Shown one piece after another: positions 27,047 to 35,929 of a DNA stretch of 64,000 bases. Origin of the DNA: Arthrobacter pascens (GTDB taxonomy: Bacteria > Actinomycetota > Actinomycetes > Actinomycetales > Micrococcaceae); the NCBI RefSeq assembly GCF_030815585.1, contig NZ_JAUSWY010000001.1, forward strand, positions 806,001 through 870,000. Reading direction: 5' to 3'. The translations under genes were made by a program, and so were the position numbers. How positions within the stretch are numbered: position 1 is the first letter of the stretch; each line of letters opens with the position of its first letter. Below the pieces are notes generated by a model. That model searched no databases and was not told the DNA's origin. It worked only from the letters and a program-made list of their open reading frames with translations.

Positions 27047-27613
27047 ATGCACTTGCTTCTGCGAACCCTCCTGATGCTGTTCACGTCCTCCCGCCGCTCG
27101 GCGCTGACCATCTGGGATACCTCGTCCCTTCCCTTGCGGGTCCTGCCGACTGACATCGACATCGCCATGCACGTCAACAACGGCATGTACTTTTCGCTGA
27201 TGGACCTGGGCCGGTTCGACCTGATGGTGCGCAGCGGCGTGTGGAAGAGAATGCGCCAGCGGGACTGGAGCCCGGTGGCCGCCGGGGAGACCATAGCCTT
27301 CCGCAAGTCCCTGCAGCTGTGGCAGCAGTACACCATCGAGTCCAGGATCATCGGGCTGGACGCCAAAGCGATCTACTTTGAGCAGCGCATGGTGGCGGAC
27401 GGCGAGATCTACGCCCGTGCCTACATCGCCACCCGACTGGTGAGCAAGGGCAGGCCTGTCAGCCAGGAGGAGATCCTGGACGAATTCGGCCAGCCGCCCG
27501 CGGACCTGGAACTCCCGGAGTGGATCCACGAATGGCGCGAGGAAAACGCCCTGCCCGGCAGCCGCACGCCGGCCCCCCACCTGTGGGGAACAAAGGTCCA
27601 GGCGAAGGGCTAA
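27047..27613 (+). CDS. Hotdog-fold acyl-CoA thioesterase-like protein
   Basis: A 188-residue protein of the 4HBT/thioesterase-like family. It has the PTDIDIAMHVNNGMYFSLMDLGRFDL segment (residues about 34-60), in which the Asp and following His-Val-Asn-Asn correspond to the 4HBT active-site loop. The mid part EQRMVADGEIYARAYIATRLV is a typical hotdog strand pair. Substrate unknown. It converges on the tiny membrane gene at 27610-27708, sharing bases at their ends. Confidence 0.8.
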   Translation: MHLLLRTLLMLFTSSRRSALTIWDTSSLPLRVLPTDIDIAMHVNNGMYFSLMDLGRFDLMVRSGVWKRMRQRDWSPVAAGETIAFRKSLQLWQQYTIESRIIGLDAKAIYFEQRMVADGEIYARAYIATRLVSKGRPVSQEEILDEFGQPPADLELPEWIHEWREENALPGSRTPAPHLWGTKVQAKG

Positions 27614-27708
27614 GCCCCCACGTCGCGGCGGTTCAGCACTGCCGCCCCCAGCACAATCAAGGCCGCAGAGATGCCCCACAGCCAGCCGGCCGCCGCCCAG
27701 TGGGACAT
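27610..27708 (-). CDS. 32-residue single-pass membrane protein
   Basis: ATG 27708 is preceded by AGGAGG with four bases of spacing, an excellent ribosome site. The peptide MSHWAAAGWLWGISAALIVL then continues with GAAVLNRRDVGA: a single hydrophobic helix of about 20 residues, then Arg-Arg inside. It is too short for ordinary gene calling. Its stop overlaps the stop of the thioesterase-like gene on the opposite strand. No function can be assigned; the ribosome site and clean hydropathy are the evidence that it is real. Confidence 0.6.
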   Translation of the reverse strand: MSHWAAAGWLWGISAALIVLGAAVLNRRDVGA

Positions 27709-27864
27709 GCGGCCTCCTGTGCTTCGTCCGGCGTCTGATGAAGCCAAGGATAGGCTTGGCGACGCGCACTGTACACGCTAACCGCGGATATTCCCGATGA
27801 CGCGCGAAGCGAACAGACCGGCCTTGGCCGCGACATCCCCGGCGCCCTCGCGTACCGTGGAACC

Positions 27865-28308
27865 ATGGCTACCGTTAACATCACAGGTGAACAGTTCGCA
27901 TCGACCATCGAGGGCAACGACATCGTCCTGGTGGACTTCTGGGCCGAATGGTGTGGTCCCTGCAAGCAGTTTGGGCCCACGTACAGCGCTGTCTCCGAGA
28001 AGCACACGGACGTCCTGTTCGCGAAGGTGGACACCGAGGCCGAGCAGCAGCTCGCAGCCGAGGCAGGAATTACCTCCATCCCCACGCTGATGGCCTTCCG
28101 CGAAAAGGTGCTGGTCTTCTCCCAGCCTGGCGCGCTGAATGCCCAGCAACTGGAACAGGTGGTGGACGCCGTCAAGGCACTGGACATGGAGGAAGTGCAC
28201 GCCCACGTGGCCCGCTCACAGGCCGAATCCGAGGCCGCGTCCGCAAGCACGAACAAGGCAAGCACTAGCGCCGGCCCGCAGGACGGCTCCCAGATCCCCG
28301 ACCTCTAA
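27865..28308 (+). CDS. Thioredoxin with C-terminal extension
   Basis: 147 residues: a normal thioredoxin domain (1-110) with the redox site FWAEWCGPCKQF near residue 33 and the cis-proline in SIPTLMAF, then an unusual low-complexity tail of about 35 residues rich in Ala, Ser and Glu (SQAESEAASASTNKASTSAG). It is a cytoplasmic dithiol oxidoreductase. The gene is monocistronic, followed at once by a strong terminator. The tail may be a flexible linker without function. Confidence 0.92.
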   Translation: MATVNITGEQFASTIEGNDIVLVDFWAEWCGPCKQFGPTYSAVSEKHTDVLFAKVDTEAEQQLAAEAGITSIPTLMAFREKVLVFSQPGALNAQQLEQVVDAVKALDMEEVHAHVARSQAESEAASASTNKASTSAGPQDGSQIPDL

Positions 28309-28323
28309 GACTTCCAGCAGCAG

Positions 28324-28358
28324 CAACGCGGGGCCTCTCACTGAGAGGCCCCGCGTTG
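28324..28358. terminator. Terminator after thioredoxin
   Basis: CAACGCGGGGCCTCT pairs with AGAGGCCCCGCGTTG, then TTTTG follows. It sits between the converging thioredoxin and monooxygenase genes and can serve both. Confidence 0.9.
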
Positions 28359-28373
28359 TTTTGGGCGGAAGGG

Positions 28374-28652
28374 CTAGAGGCGTTCCAGCTGGACGGGTTC
28401 GGCCAGCAGGGCGCTCAGGGATTCGTTCAGGTCCTGGACGGCGGTGCCTTTGGAATGCTTGTCCAAGTCCTCCTCGGACGCCCACTGTTCCGTCAGGACC
28501 AGCTTCTCCTCGGTGGCCTCGGTCAGTTCGTAGCGGATGCAGCCGGGCTCGTTCACCACGTCATCGATGGCGATTTCCAAGGCGAGCTTCACACGGAAAA
28601 ACTCGCCCTCGTTGGGGATGAACGTTGCCTGCAGGTCGATGGGTGCACTCAT
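28374..28652 (-). CDS. Antibiotic-biosynthesis-monooxygenase (ABM) domain protein
   Basis: A 92-residue ferredoxin-like dimeric-barrel protein of YgiN/ABM type. The pattern is LQATFIPNEGEFFRVKLALE at the start, NEPGCIRYELTEATEEKLVLTEQWASEEDLDKHSKGTAVQ in the centre (conserved EPGCIRYE and W-x-S-EEDLDKH) and a short final helix. Such proteins act on quinols or as small oxygenases; the real substrate is unknown. ATG 28652 is chosen as the family start; the frame is open further upstream. Confidence 0.85.
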   Translation of the reverse strand: MSAPIDLQATFIPNEGEFFRVKLALEIAIDDVVNEPGCIRYELTEATEEKLVLTEQWASEEDLDKHSKGTAVQDLNESLSALLAEPVQLERL

Positions 28653-28755
28653 GCAATTCACAATACCGGCCGCTGCCCGGGGGACCCGTCCTGTTGAGGC
28701 CGGACACTCCACTGTTGCGCTTCTTTTGGGAAGGTCCTGTTGGTAGCGTTCCATC

Positions 28756-30432
28756 ATGCGCGCTTATACAGCCGGGGACACTGACGTCCCGCTGCTCGAG
28801 GAAACCATCGGCCGGAACTTTGAGCAGGTGGTGGCCAGATTTCCCTTCCACGACGCGCTGATTGAGGCCGCTGCGGTTCCGGGCGCTGACGCCCGCCGCT
28901 GGAGCTACACCAAGATGAACGACGACGTCGACCGGCTCGCGCGTGCGCTTCTGGCCTTGGGTGTGGCCAAAGGGGACAGGGTGGGCATCTGGAGCCCCAA
29001 CTGCGCCGAATGGACGCTCCTGCAGTACGCCACGGCGAAGGCCGGTGCGATCATGGTGAACGTAAATCCGGCGTACCGCAGCCACGAACTTGAGTTTGTG
29101 GTGAGGCAGAACGGCATGCGGATGCTGGTGACGGCCCCGTCAGACCGGAGCAGCGACTACGTGGGAATGGCGCGCCAGGCACTCGCTGGCTGCCCGGACC
29201 TGCGTGAGCTGGTTTTCCTGCCGGATTCCGGCGTGGAAGGGCTCGACGCCGGAATCCCCCTCAGTGACGCCGAGCTGACCTACGCCGAGCTGCTCAAGCG
29301 GGCTGACGACGTCGGACATTCCGGCCTGAAGGCCCGGATGGCGGAGCTGGATCCGCACGATCCCATCAACCTTCAGTACACCTCGGGAACCACGGGATTT
29401 CCCAAAGGCGCAACGCTGACGCACCACAACATCCTGAACAACGGCCACGCAATCGGTGAGCTGCTGGGCTACACCGAACACGACCGGGTGGTGATTCCGG
29501 TGCCGTTCTACCACTGCTTCGGCATGGTGATCGGCAACCTGAACGCGCTCAGCCACGGTGCCGCCACCATCATCCCCGGCCGCGGCTTCACTCCGGCCGC
29601 GGCGCTCGAAGCGGTCCAGGATTTCGGCGGAACGTCACTGTACGGGGTTCCCACCATGTTCATCGCCGAGCTCGCCCTCCCTGACTTCGCCTCCTACGAT
29701 CTGTCCACGCTCCGGACCGGAGTCATGGCGGGGTCGCTCTGCCCCATCGAGGTGATGAACCGCGTCATTTCAGACATGAACATGAAAGATGTGGCCATCT
29801 GCTACGGCATGACCGAAACGTCGCCAGTGTCCACCATGACGCGCGCCGGGGACACGCTCCAGCAGCGCACCGAGACCGTGGGCCGGACCATGCCGCGGCT
29901 GGAAAGCCAGATCGTGGACCCCGGCTCCGGCGAGGTGCTGGAACGCGGGCAGATCGGTGAGCTGTGCACCCGGGGCTACGCCGTCATGAAGGAGTACTGG
30001 GACCAGCCTGACAAAACCGCCGAGGCCATCGACAATGAGGGCTGGATGCACACTGGGGACCTCGCCCGCATGGACGACGACGGGTACGTGGTGATCGAGG
30101 GCCGGATCAAGGACGTGGTGATCCGCGGGGGCGAAAACATCTATCCCCGCGAAATCGAGGAGTTCCTGTACACCCACCCGTCCATCCAGGATGTCCAGGT
30201 GATCGGCGTTCCGGACGCCAAATACGGCGAGGAACTGGTGGCCTGCATCATCCTCAAGCCGGAGGCAGATCCCCTGGACGCCGGCGCCGTCGCCGACTTC
30301 TGCCGGGGACGCCTGGCCCACTACAAGATCCCGCGTTATGTCGATATCCGTGACAGCTTCCCCATGACGGTGTCCGGGAAGGTCCGCAAAGTGGAGATGC
30401 GCGAGGAAGCGGTGGCCCGGCTGGGGCTGTGA
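28756..30432 (+). CDS. AMP-binding acyl-CoA synthetase (FadD/FACL-like)
   Basis: A 558-residue adenylate-forming enzyme that activates a carboxylic acid, probably a medium or long-chain fatty acid, to its CoA ester. Signatures: the AMP motif YTSGTTGFPKGATLTH near residue 205, YGMTETSPVSTMTRAG near 350, the hinge GRIKDVVIRGGENIYPREIE near 450, and the catalytic Lys in PMTVSGKVRKVEM near the end. The gene stands alone, 104 bases from the divergent ABM gene. Confidence 0.9.
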   Translation: MRAYTAGDTDVPLLEETIGRNFEQVVARFPFHDALIEAAAVPGADARRWSYTKMNDDVDRLARALLALGVAKGDRVGIWSPNCAEWTLLQYATAKAGAIMVNVNPAYRSHELEFVVRQNGMRMLVTAPSDRSSDYVGMARQALAGCPDLRELVFLPDSGVEGLDAGIPLSDAELTYAELLKRADDVGHSGLKARMAELDPHDPINLQYTSGTTGFPKGATLTHHNILNNGHAIGELLGYTEHDRVVIPVPFYHCFGMVIGNLNALSHGAATIIPGRGFTPAAALEAVQDFGGTSLYGVPTMFIAELALPDFASYDLSTLRTGVMAGSLCPIEVMNRVISDMNMKDVAICYGMTETSPVSTMTRAGDTLQQRTETVGRTMPRLESQIVDPGSGEVLERGQIGELCTRGYAVMKEYWDQPDKTAEAIDNEGWMHTGDLARMDDDGYVVIEGRIKDVVIRGGENIYPREIEEFLYTHPSIQDVQVIGVPDAKYGEELVACIILKPEADPLDAGAVADFCRGRLAHYKIPRYVDIRDSFPMTVSGKVRKVEMREEAVARLGL

Positions 30433-30515
30433 TCGCCGGCCGCGACCGATTCGTTGGCGAACACAACCTCGACAAGATCGCCCTGCCGCGCGCGGATCTT
30501 CGGTCCCGGGGATCC

Positions 30516-30926
30516 CTAGTCCGGCTGAGCCACTATGTCGAACCGGGCTTCGCCCTCGCAAATCGAGGTGATCCTGATGGTGTAGCCGGCGTAGCTGATT
30601 TCATCGCCCAGTTCCTTGGCATTGAATTCTTCATTCGGAAACTTCGGCGAGTGTCCTACGATGCTGACCAGGGCCGGGGTCGCTGTGGCGTCCATGGTGA
30701 TGACCGAAAAGCCGGGCGCTGTGGTTCCGTCCGTCGGCGCTGGGAGGTGGGGATCCGGGTAGGGAATGCTCATCCGGATGAGGTACGCCCCCCGCTCCGT
30801 GCAGGATGAGGTCATGGTGGTGGTCTCCTTGGTGTGAGGTTGGGGTGAGGTGGCTGTAGCAGCACATGAGGTGATGCAGAGGACTGATGCCAGGATGCCT
30901 GCCAGGCTGAGGGAGTGCCTTTTCAT
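30516..30926 (-). CDS. Lipoprotein overlapping the WXG100-calpain gene; candidate immunity protein
   Basis: A 136-residue lipoprotein: signal MKRHSLSLAGILASVLCITSC with the lipobox Cys at residue 21. A Thr/Ser linker leads to a domain of about 100 residues, beta-rich, containing SIPYPDPHLP and FSVITMDATATPALVSIVGH. No family is recognised. The ATG overlaps the TGA of the upstream toxin-like gene by four bases (ATGA), so the two products are made together. A membrane-anchored outward-facing partner of a secreted protease fits an inhibitor or immunity protein, but this is inference. Confidence 0.65.
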   Translation of the reverse strand: MKRHSLSLAGILASVLCITSCAATATSPQPHTKETTTMTSSCTERGAYLIRMSIPYPDPHLPAPTDGTTAPGFSVITMDATATPALVSIVGHSPKFPNEEFNAKELGDEISYAGYTIRITSICEGEARFDIVAQPD

Positions 30927-32302
30927 CGGCTGCCGATCACCGCGCCTTGGGTCACGTACTTTTCGTAGTCGGCTTTGGTAATGGTCACGTCGTTTTTCAG
31001 CTCGCCCCACGGATTTCCCAGCAACAGGTTGCCGTCGCCGTCAACGCCCTTCACGAAGTACACGTGCGCGCCATAGAGGCCCGCTGGCCGTTCGGTGTCT
31101 TTCGGATCGGGGACGTTGGTGGAGATCACCATAGTTTTGCCATCCTGCGCCGCGTCCCACGTCGCGTCGGTACCGGCCATGATCTCGGCTGGTTTTCCTG
31201 AGAGATAGGGAGCCAATTTGTCCGGAAATTCGCGTTCGAGCACACGGTAGTCGCCGGCGTGGAAGCCGTCGGAATCGTCGTCGTAGACCTGCGCCATGGC
31301 CTTTTCGAAGTAGCCCGGCCAGTTGGCGGCAGCGGGATCATCCATCCGGCCGCCGCCGTTGGCTCCAAAGTAGTTGCCGTCTCGGGAGGGAAGATCGCTG
31401 GTCACGGTCACCCAGTTCTCATTGCCGTCCTTGTCGTAAAGCTTGACGGAGACGGTGCCGTTGCCGTTGTCCCGGAGGTGGTCCTGTACATAGCCTGGAT
31501 CCGCCTGGGCAAGTGAAGCCAGGGTCGCAAGGGTTCCGCAATCACCGTAGTCCTGCTGGTGCACGTCCCGGTACGAGGGGCTGCCGCCCAGACCGCCGGC
31601 GGGCTCGCTGAATCCGACGCCGTCCTTGCCCGTATCCGGTTGCGCCCACGGAAAGAGCTCCTTGATCCGCGCAGCCTCTTCCGGGGAGGCCTTGGCCAGC
31701 AACTCGTTCAACAGCCCCTGGCGCTCGAAGGGAGTGGTGCCCTCAAAATCAAAGACGCCCCTGCCTTCGGTGGCGGCCCCGCCGGCCAGAGCCCGCAACT
31801 GCTCATCCGAGAGGGCCTTCAGGAACTGGTCAAGTTGGGCGGGAGTCAGATTCGCCAGGGCATCCCGGAGCTCCCTTACGTCGTTGTCGTTGCCGGTCCA
31901 GAAATCGCCGGAGTCGGCCACATCGTCCGCCAACCGGGCCAGTTCCTTGATTTGGTCCGGAGTGAGGTCGGTTCCCTGCGATGGGGACGTCCCGTGCCGG
32001 CTGGCGCCGCCAACAACGCCGCCGGTTCCCGATCCAGTGCTGGCCTTCTCCTGCTCGTCAGCATTGGCGCTGGCAATCCTGCCGGCGGCTGCCAGCCCTT
32101 GGATGACGTGTTCGAGAAGAACACGATGCCGCGTATCCCAGTCCGTCCGGAACCTGTTCGCATCGGAGCCTTTCCAGGCAGCGGAAGCCTGGACGTGACC
32201 AGACAACAAATTCTTCGCGGACGCCATCTTGGCTGAGGCGTCGTTCAACGCCTTGCCGAGCGCCCGAAGCTGGACGACATCCGCTCCATAGATCCCTGCC
32301 AT
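30923..32302 (-). CDS. WXG100-calpain (C2 cysteine protease) fusion, probable secreted effector
   Basis: This 459-residue protein joins a WXG100/LXG-like helical hairpin at residues 1-85 (W43-K-G45 at the turn, AAWKGSDANRF) to a Gly/Ser linker, a helical middle (110-215) and a C-terminal papain-fold domain of calpain type. The catalytic residues are visible: Gln249/250 and Cys255 in HQQDYGDCGTLATLA, His413 in YGAHVYFVKGVD, and Asn430 with Pro-Trp in LLLGNPWGELK. WXG100 heads target proteins to type VII secretion in actinobacteria. No ESX machinery is in the window. The partner lipoprotein overlaps its stop codon. A polymorphic toxin or an own-wall protease are both possible. Confidence 0.8.
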   Translation of the reverse strand: MAGIYGADVVQLRALGKALNDASAKMASAKNLLSGHVQASAAWKGSDANRFRTDWDTRHRVLLEHVIQGLAAAGRIASANADEQEKASTGSGTGGVVGGASRHGTSPSQGTDLTPDQIKELARLADDVADSGDFWTGNDNDVRELRDALANLTPAQLDQFLKALSDEQLRALAGGAATEGRGVFDFEGTTPFERQGLLNELLAKASPEEAARIKELFPWAQPDTGKDGVGFSEPAGGLGGSPSYRDVHQQDYGDCGTLATLASLAQADPGYVQDHLRDNGNGTVSVKLYDKDGNENWVTVTSDLPSRDGNYFGANGGGRMDDPAAANWPGYFEKAMAQVYDDDSDGFHAGDYRVLEREFPDKLAPYLSGKPAEIMAGTDATWDAAQDGKTMVISTNVPDPKDTERPAGLYGAHVYFVKGVDGDGNLLLGNPWGELKNDVTITKADYEKYVTQGAVIGSR

Positions 32303-32408
32303 GGTTCCCCCCAGTTTTTATCGCATAGCTTCTACAGCGTAGGGCATGAGGGTAAAACCGCGGATGGGGAGAACTGCTCGGTCTTCCAGGGGTCTGACGT
32401 TCGAGAGC

Positions 32409-33215
32409 CTAGTTGGTGTTCCGGCTGATGGTCCGGACTCCAACCACCAGTCCGACGGCGGCGCTTACCGCCGCGGCGAGGAGCCCCAGGAGCGTGTCCG
32501 TCCCGACGTTGCCGGCGAAGAGTTCGCGTTCGGCGTTAACCAGGTAGGTCAGCGGGTTGAACCAGCTTGCCGTCTTCATCCAGTCCGGACCGGCCTCGAT
32601 GGGAAGCATAATGCCGGAGAGGATCATCAGCGGAAAGAGGAGAGTCTGCTGCACCCCCCAGAAGATCCATTCCTTGTTCTGCGACACCAGGGCCAGGGCG
32701 TAGGAGAGCGCACCGAGCCCGATGCCGAAGATTCCCAGGATGACCAGCCCGAACAGCACGTGCAGCGGATAGAAGACAAAGCCGAAGGGGATGCACACCA
32801 CCGAGATGAGCAGTCCCTGCACCACCAGCGGCGCCCATTCCTTCAGCGCGCGCCCGATCATCAGCGACGAGCGGGACAAAGGGGTGGCCAGGATCCGCTC
32901 GTAGGAACCGGTCATCAGCTCATACTGCAGGTTGGAGCCGGTCATGGAGGTTCCGAAGAGGGCAATCATGACTACGACGCCGGGCAGGAACCACTGGAGC
33001 GTGGACTGGCCGCCGAATGCAGGCGCACCCACAGCGGAGCCAAGCAATGGCCCGAACAGGCCAAGGAAAACGAGCGGCTGGAGCAGCGAGAATATCAGCG
33101 AAAACGGGTCCCGCAACGGCAGCAGCATCTCCCGCCAGAACACGTGCCGGGTGTCATTGAGGACCTGGCCAAGGCCCGGCTTCTTGAGGACCTCCGGAGT
33201 AGCCTGGACAGCCAT
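32409..33215 (-). CDS. ABC-2 type exporter permease (DrrB-like)
   Basis: A 268-residue permease with six hydrophobic segments: DPFSLIFSLLQPLVFLGLFG near residue 40, FLPGVVVMIALFGTSM near 80, and the GRALKEWAPLVVQGLLI and LFPLMILSGIMLPIE stretches typical of ABC-2/DrrB exporters, ending with the conserved P-x-T-Y-L-V loop (FNPLTYLVNAERELF). Its ATG shares a base with the stop of the ATPase gene (TGATG on the minus strand), so the two form one exporter. Substrate unknown; drug or lipid export is typical of the family. Confidence 0.88.
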   Translation of the reverse strand: MAVQATPEVLKKPGLGQVLNDTRHVFWREMLLPLRDPFSLIFSLLQPLVFLGLFGPLLGSAVGAPAFGGQSTLQWFLPGVVVMIALFGTSMTGSNLQYELMTGSYERILATPLSRSSLMIGRALKEWAPLVVQGLLISVVCIPFGFVFYPLHVLFGLVILGIFGIGLGALSYALALVSQNKEWIFWGVQQTLLFPLMILSGIMLPIEAGPDWMKTASWFNPLTYLVNAERELFAGNVGTDTLLGLLAAAVSAAVGLVVGVRTISRNTN

Positions 33216-34183
33216 CAGACTTCAGCTCCTTCGCGCAGGTTGCGGCCGGTCAGCTCAAGGAACACATCGTCCAGGGTGGGAGGCTTCAGCTCCAGGGACT
33301 GGGCGGGAGCGCCGGCGTCGTTCATCTGTTTCAGCAGCCCGGGCGCCAGCCGGGCGCCGTGGGTGAGCCGGAGGCGGAACCGGACCACGCCGTCGTAGGC
33401 GTTCTCCTGCAGTTCGCCACCCGCGGCGGCGCGGCCCAACAGCCCGCGCACGTCCGGGGCGGAGTCCGCCGCCACTTCCACGGCCAGCAGATCACCGGCC
33501 AGGTTTGCCTTGAGCCGGGCCGCGGTATCGTCCGCGATGATCTGTCCGTGGTCGATGACGATCACCCGCTCGGACATGGAGTCAGCCTCGTCCATGTAGT
33601 GAGTGGTCAGGACGATGGTGGTTCCGTGCTCGGCCCGCATCCGCATGATGTGTTCCCAGAGGTTGGCCCGGTTCTGCGGATCCATGCCGGTGGACGGCTC
33701 GTCGAGGAACAGCAGCCGCGGCGAGTGCATGAGTCCCAGGGCAACGTCCATCCTGCGCCGCTGCCCTCCTGACAGCTTGATGACCGTGCGCTTGGCGAGG
33801 TCCGTGAGATCCAGGGACTTCATGAGCTCCTGCGCCCGGGCGGTGGAGTCCGTGGTGTTCATCCCGTAGAAGCGGCCCTGCATGACCAGTTCGTCGATCA
33901 CCCGGTAGCTGTGTCCGCCGCCGTTGCCCTGGCCGATGTACCCGATCCGTGCCCGCACCCCGGCCGGGTCCGAGGAGACGCCCACCCCGGCCACAGTGGC
34001 GGTGCCGGAGGTGGGCTTGAGCAGGGTGGTCAGCATCCGGAGGGTGGTGGACTTTCCCGCGCCGTTCGGGCCAAGGAAGGCCACCAGCTCGCCGGGGGCA
34101 ACATCGATGTTGACCGCCTTGACGGCCTCAACGGTTTCCTTCTTGACGGTGAAGTTCTTGCTCAGCTTGTCCGTGTGGATCAT
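33215..34183 (-). CDS. ABC exporter ATP-binding protein (DrrA-like)
   Basis: A 322-residue ATPase with Walker A FLGPNGAGKSTTLRML near residue 38, the signature LSGGQRRRMDVALGL near 138, Walker B LLFLDEPSTGMDPQNR, and the switch His in VLTTHYMDEADSM. The C-terminal 90 residues form the DrrA-type extension. It pairs with the overlapping permease gene. It is preceded by 116 bases without a gene, where the promoter should lie. Resistance export is the usual role; no regulator is adjacent. Confidence 0.9.
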   Translation of the reverse strand: MIHTDKLSKNFTVKKETVEAVKAVNIDVAPGELVAFLGPNGAGKSTTLRMLTTLLKPTSGTATVAGVGVSSDPAGVRARIGYIGQGNGGGHSYRVIDELVMQGRFYGMNTTDSTARAQELMKSLDLTDLAKRTVIKLSGGQRRRMDVALGLMHSPRLLFLDEPSTGMDPQNRANLWEHIMRMRAEHGTTIVLTTHYMDEADSMSERVIVIDHGQIIADDTAARLKANLAGDLLAVEVAADSAPDVRGLLGRAAAGGELQENAYDGVVRFRLRLTHGARLAPGLLKQMNDAGAPAQSLELKPPTLDDVFLELTGRNLREGAEV

Positions 34184-34299
34184 GGGTGACTCCAGAGGGT
34201 GCGGGGATGCCGGGGCTCTGGTACGGGCTCCATGGGCGCCACGCTATACCCATCGGCAGGGCGCGTCCACGCCTCGGGCGCAGTTCCAAGGGGGGCGGC

Positions 34300-35316
34300 T
34301 TAGTGGCCGCGGTGGTCCTGGATGGTCATCCGCGGCCCGAACGTGGGTTTACGGAAACCACTCAGTCCGAGCATGCGGACCACGCGCTGCCGGTGGCCCT
34401 TCCACGGTTCCAGCAGGGCCAGCATTCCGGCGTCGTCCGTCCGGCGTCCGGTCAGGGCCGCCCCCACATAGGCGGCCAGGTGATAGTCGCCCACCGCGAT
34501 GGAGTCCGGGCAGCCGTGGGTCCGCTGCACCACTTCGGCTGCAGTCCATATGCCGATGCCGGGAATGGTCTGCATCTTGGCTGCCGCGTCCGCCGCTGGC
34601 AACGCCGCCAGCCGTTCAAGCGCGACGGCGGAACGCAGTGCCCGCATGACGGTGGCCGAACGCTGTGGGCCCACCCCGGCCTTGTGCCACTCCCAGGAGG
34701 GGATACGCAGCCACTGCTCAGGCGTGGGCTGGACCAGCAGGCCGGCGGGAGCGGACAACCCGGCAGCAGGGGCGGGTGAACCGAAGCGGTACATCAGGTA
34801 CCGGTAGCCGCGGCGGGCTTCGATGACCGTGACCTTCTGCTCAAGGATGGTGGGCACCAGCGAATCAACCACGCGCCCGGTGGACGGCAGGCGCACGGCG
34901 GGGTTCCGGCGTCGGGCGTCCCGGACCATCCGGGGGAGCGTGGCATGGAAGCCCGCCTCGTCAAAGGCGGACCAGTCGTCCCTGGCCCCCAGCAGGGCCG
35001 GCACGTCGGCCAGGGCCGCAGCGGAGCCGGGACCCCATGCCTGCACATCGATGTGCGGCTCGCCGGGGTCACTGCAAGCGCCGCTTTCGCTGCCACCGGA
35101 GCTGCCGGCCGGGCCGGCAAGGCGCAGGGTTACCGGACCGTCCGCCGTCGTAAAAGCCGTCCACAGCCCGTCCGGCCGTAGGGAAAAGGACGGATCCCCG
35201 TTGCCCCGCAGCAGGACGCCAAGGGTCTGGTGCAGGCTGTAGGGCCCGCCGGGATGCCACCGCAGGGACGCGTCCGCGGCGGCTGCGAGCCGGGCCGGGG
35301 CATCTGCGATGGTCAT
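34300..35316 (-). CDS. AlkA-like DNA-3-methyladenine glycosylase
   Basis: A 338-residue base-excision-repair glycosylase of the helix-hairpin-helix superfamily. The HhH motif MQTIPGIGIWTAAEVVQR is near residue 250 and the catalytic Asp follows in SIAVGDYHLAAYVG near 275, the arrangement of AlkA-type enzymes. The N-terminal 100 residues are less conserved, like the AlkA_N domain. It removes alkylated bases from DNA. No Ada-type regulator is nearby. Confidence 0.85.
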   Translation of the reverse strand: MTIADAPARLAAAADASLRWHPGGPYSLHQTLGVLLRGNGDPSFSLRPDGLWTAFTTADGPVTLRLAGPAGSSGGSESGACSDPGEPHIDVQAWGPGSAAALADVPALLGARDDWSAFDEAGFHATLPRMVRDARRRNPAVRLPSTGRVVDSLVPTILEQKVTVIEARRGYRYLMYRFGSPAPAAGLSAPAGLLVQPTPEQWLRIPSWEWHKAGVGPQRSATVMRALRSAVALERLAALPAADAAAKMQTIPGIGIWTAAEVVQRTHGCPDSIAVGDYHLAAYVGAALTGRRTDDAGMLALLEPWKGHRQRVVRMLGLSGFRKPTFGPRMTIQDHRGH

Positions 35317-35470
35317 GCAATCATCGTCCCACGCGTGGCTGACAAAACCGCCCAGGGAGGTCTCGGCGGCAGCTTTCCAGCAGCCCTTAACCGGCGCCGT
35401 GCGAAGGACTAGACTCCCAGATGTGGCGCGGGTCCGCCGCGCTTTCCCTTCGAGCAGTCAGGTGAATGCA

Positions 35471-35908
35471 ATGGGTGGAGTGGTGCATTTTGAAATCCCC
35501 GCGGATAACCAGGAGCGCGCGAGGAACTTCTACAAGGAGGCCCTTGGCTGGAGGATCGACCCCATGCCGGAGATGAACTACAACGTGGTCATCACCACCC
35601 CGATGGACGAACAGACCGGCCGGCCCACCGAGCCAGGGGCCATCAACGGCGGGATGATGGCCCGCGAAGGCGACCTGAAAACCCCGGTCATCACGGTGGA
35701 CGTGGAGGACATCGATGCCACGCTGAAGACGGTCGAGCAGCTCGGCGGATCGGTGGTCATGCCCAAGGACGCCATCCCCGGCATGGGCTACTACGCCTAC
35801 TTCAAGGACACTGAGGGCAACATCATGGGGCTCTGGGAGAACCTCCCGGCGGGACAGGCCACGGGCCAGGGTGCCGGCGAGGGCGCTGCGGAGGGCATGG
35901 GCGGCTGA
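35471..35908 (+). CDS. VOC-family (glyoxalase/bleomycin-resistance fold) protein
   Basis: 145 residues forming one vicinal-oxygen-chelate module: GGVVHFEIPADNQERARNFYKEALGWRI has the typical start with a metal-ligand His, and the second half (TPVITVDVEDIDATLKTVEQLGGSVVMPKD, then FKDTEGNIMGLWE with the Glu ligand) completes the fold. The tail is Gly-rich. ATG 35471 is preceded by AGGTG; GTG 35462 is an alternative. Substrate unknown; it may be co-transcribed with the following cystathionine beta-synthase, 21 bases on. Confidence 0.8.
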   Translation: MGGVVHFEIPADNQERARNFYKEALGWRIDPMPEMNYNVVITTPMDEQTGRPTEPGAINGGMMAREGDLKTPVITVDVEDIDATLKTVEQLGGSVVMPKDAIPGMGYYAYFKDTEGNIMGLWENLPAGQATGQGAGEGAAEGMGG

Positions 35909-35929
35909 GGAGACGGTAACTTTGTACCT

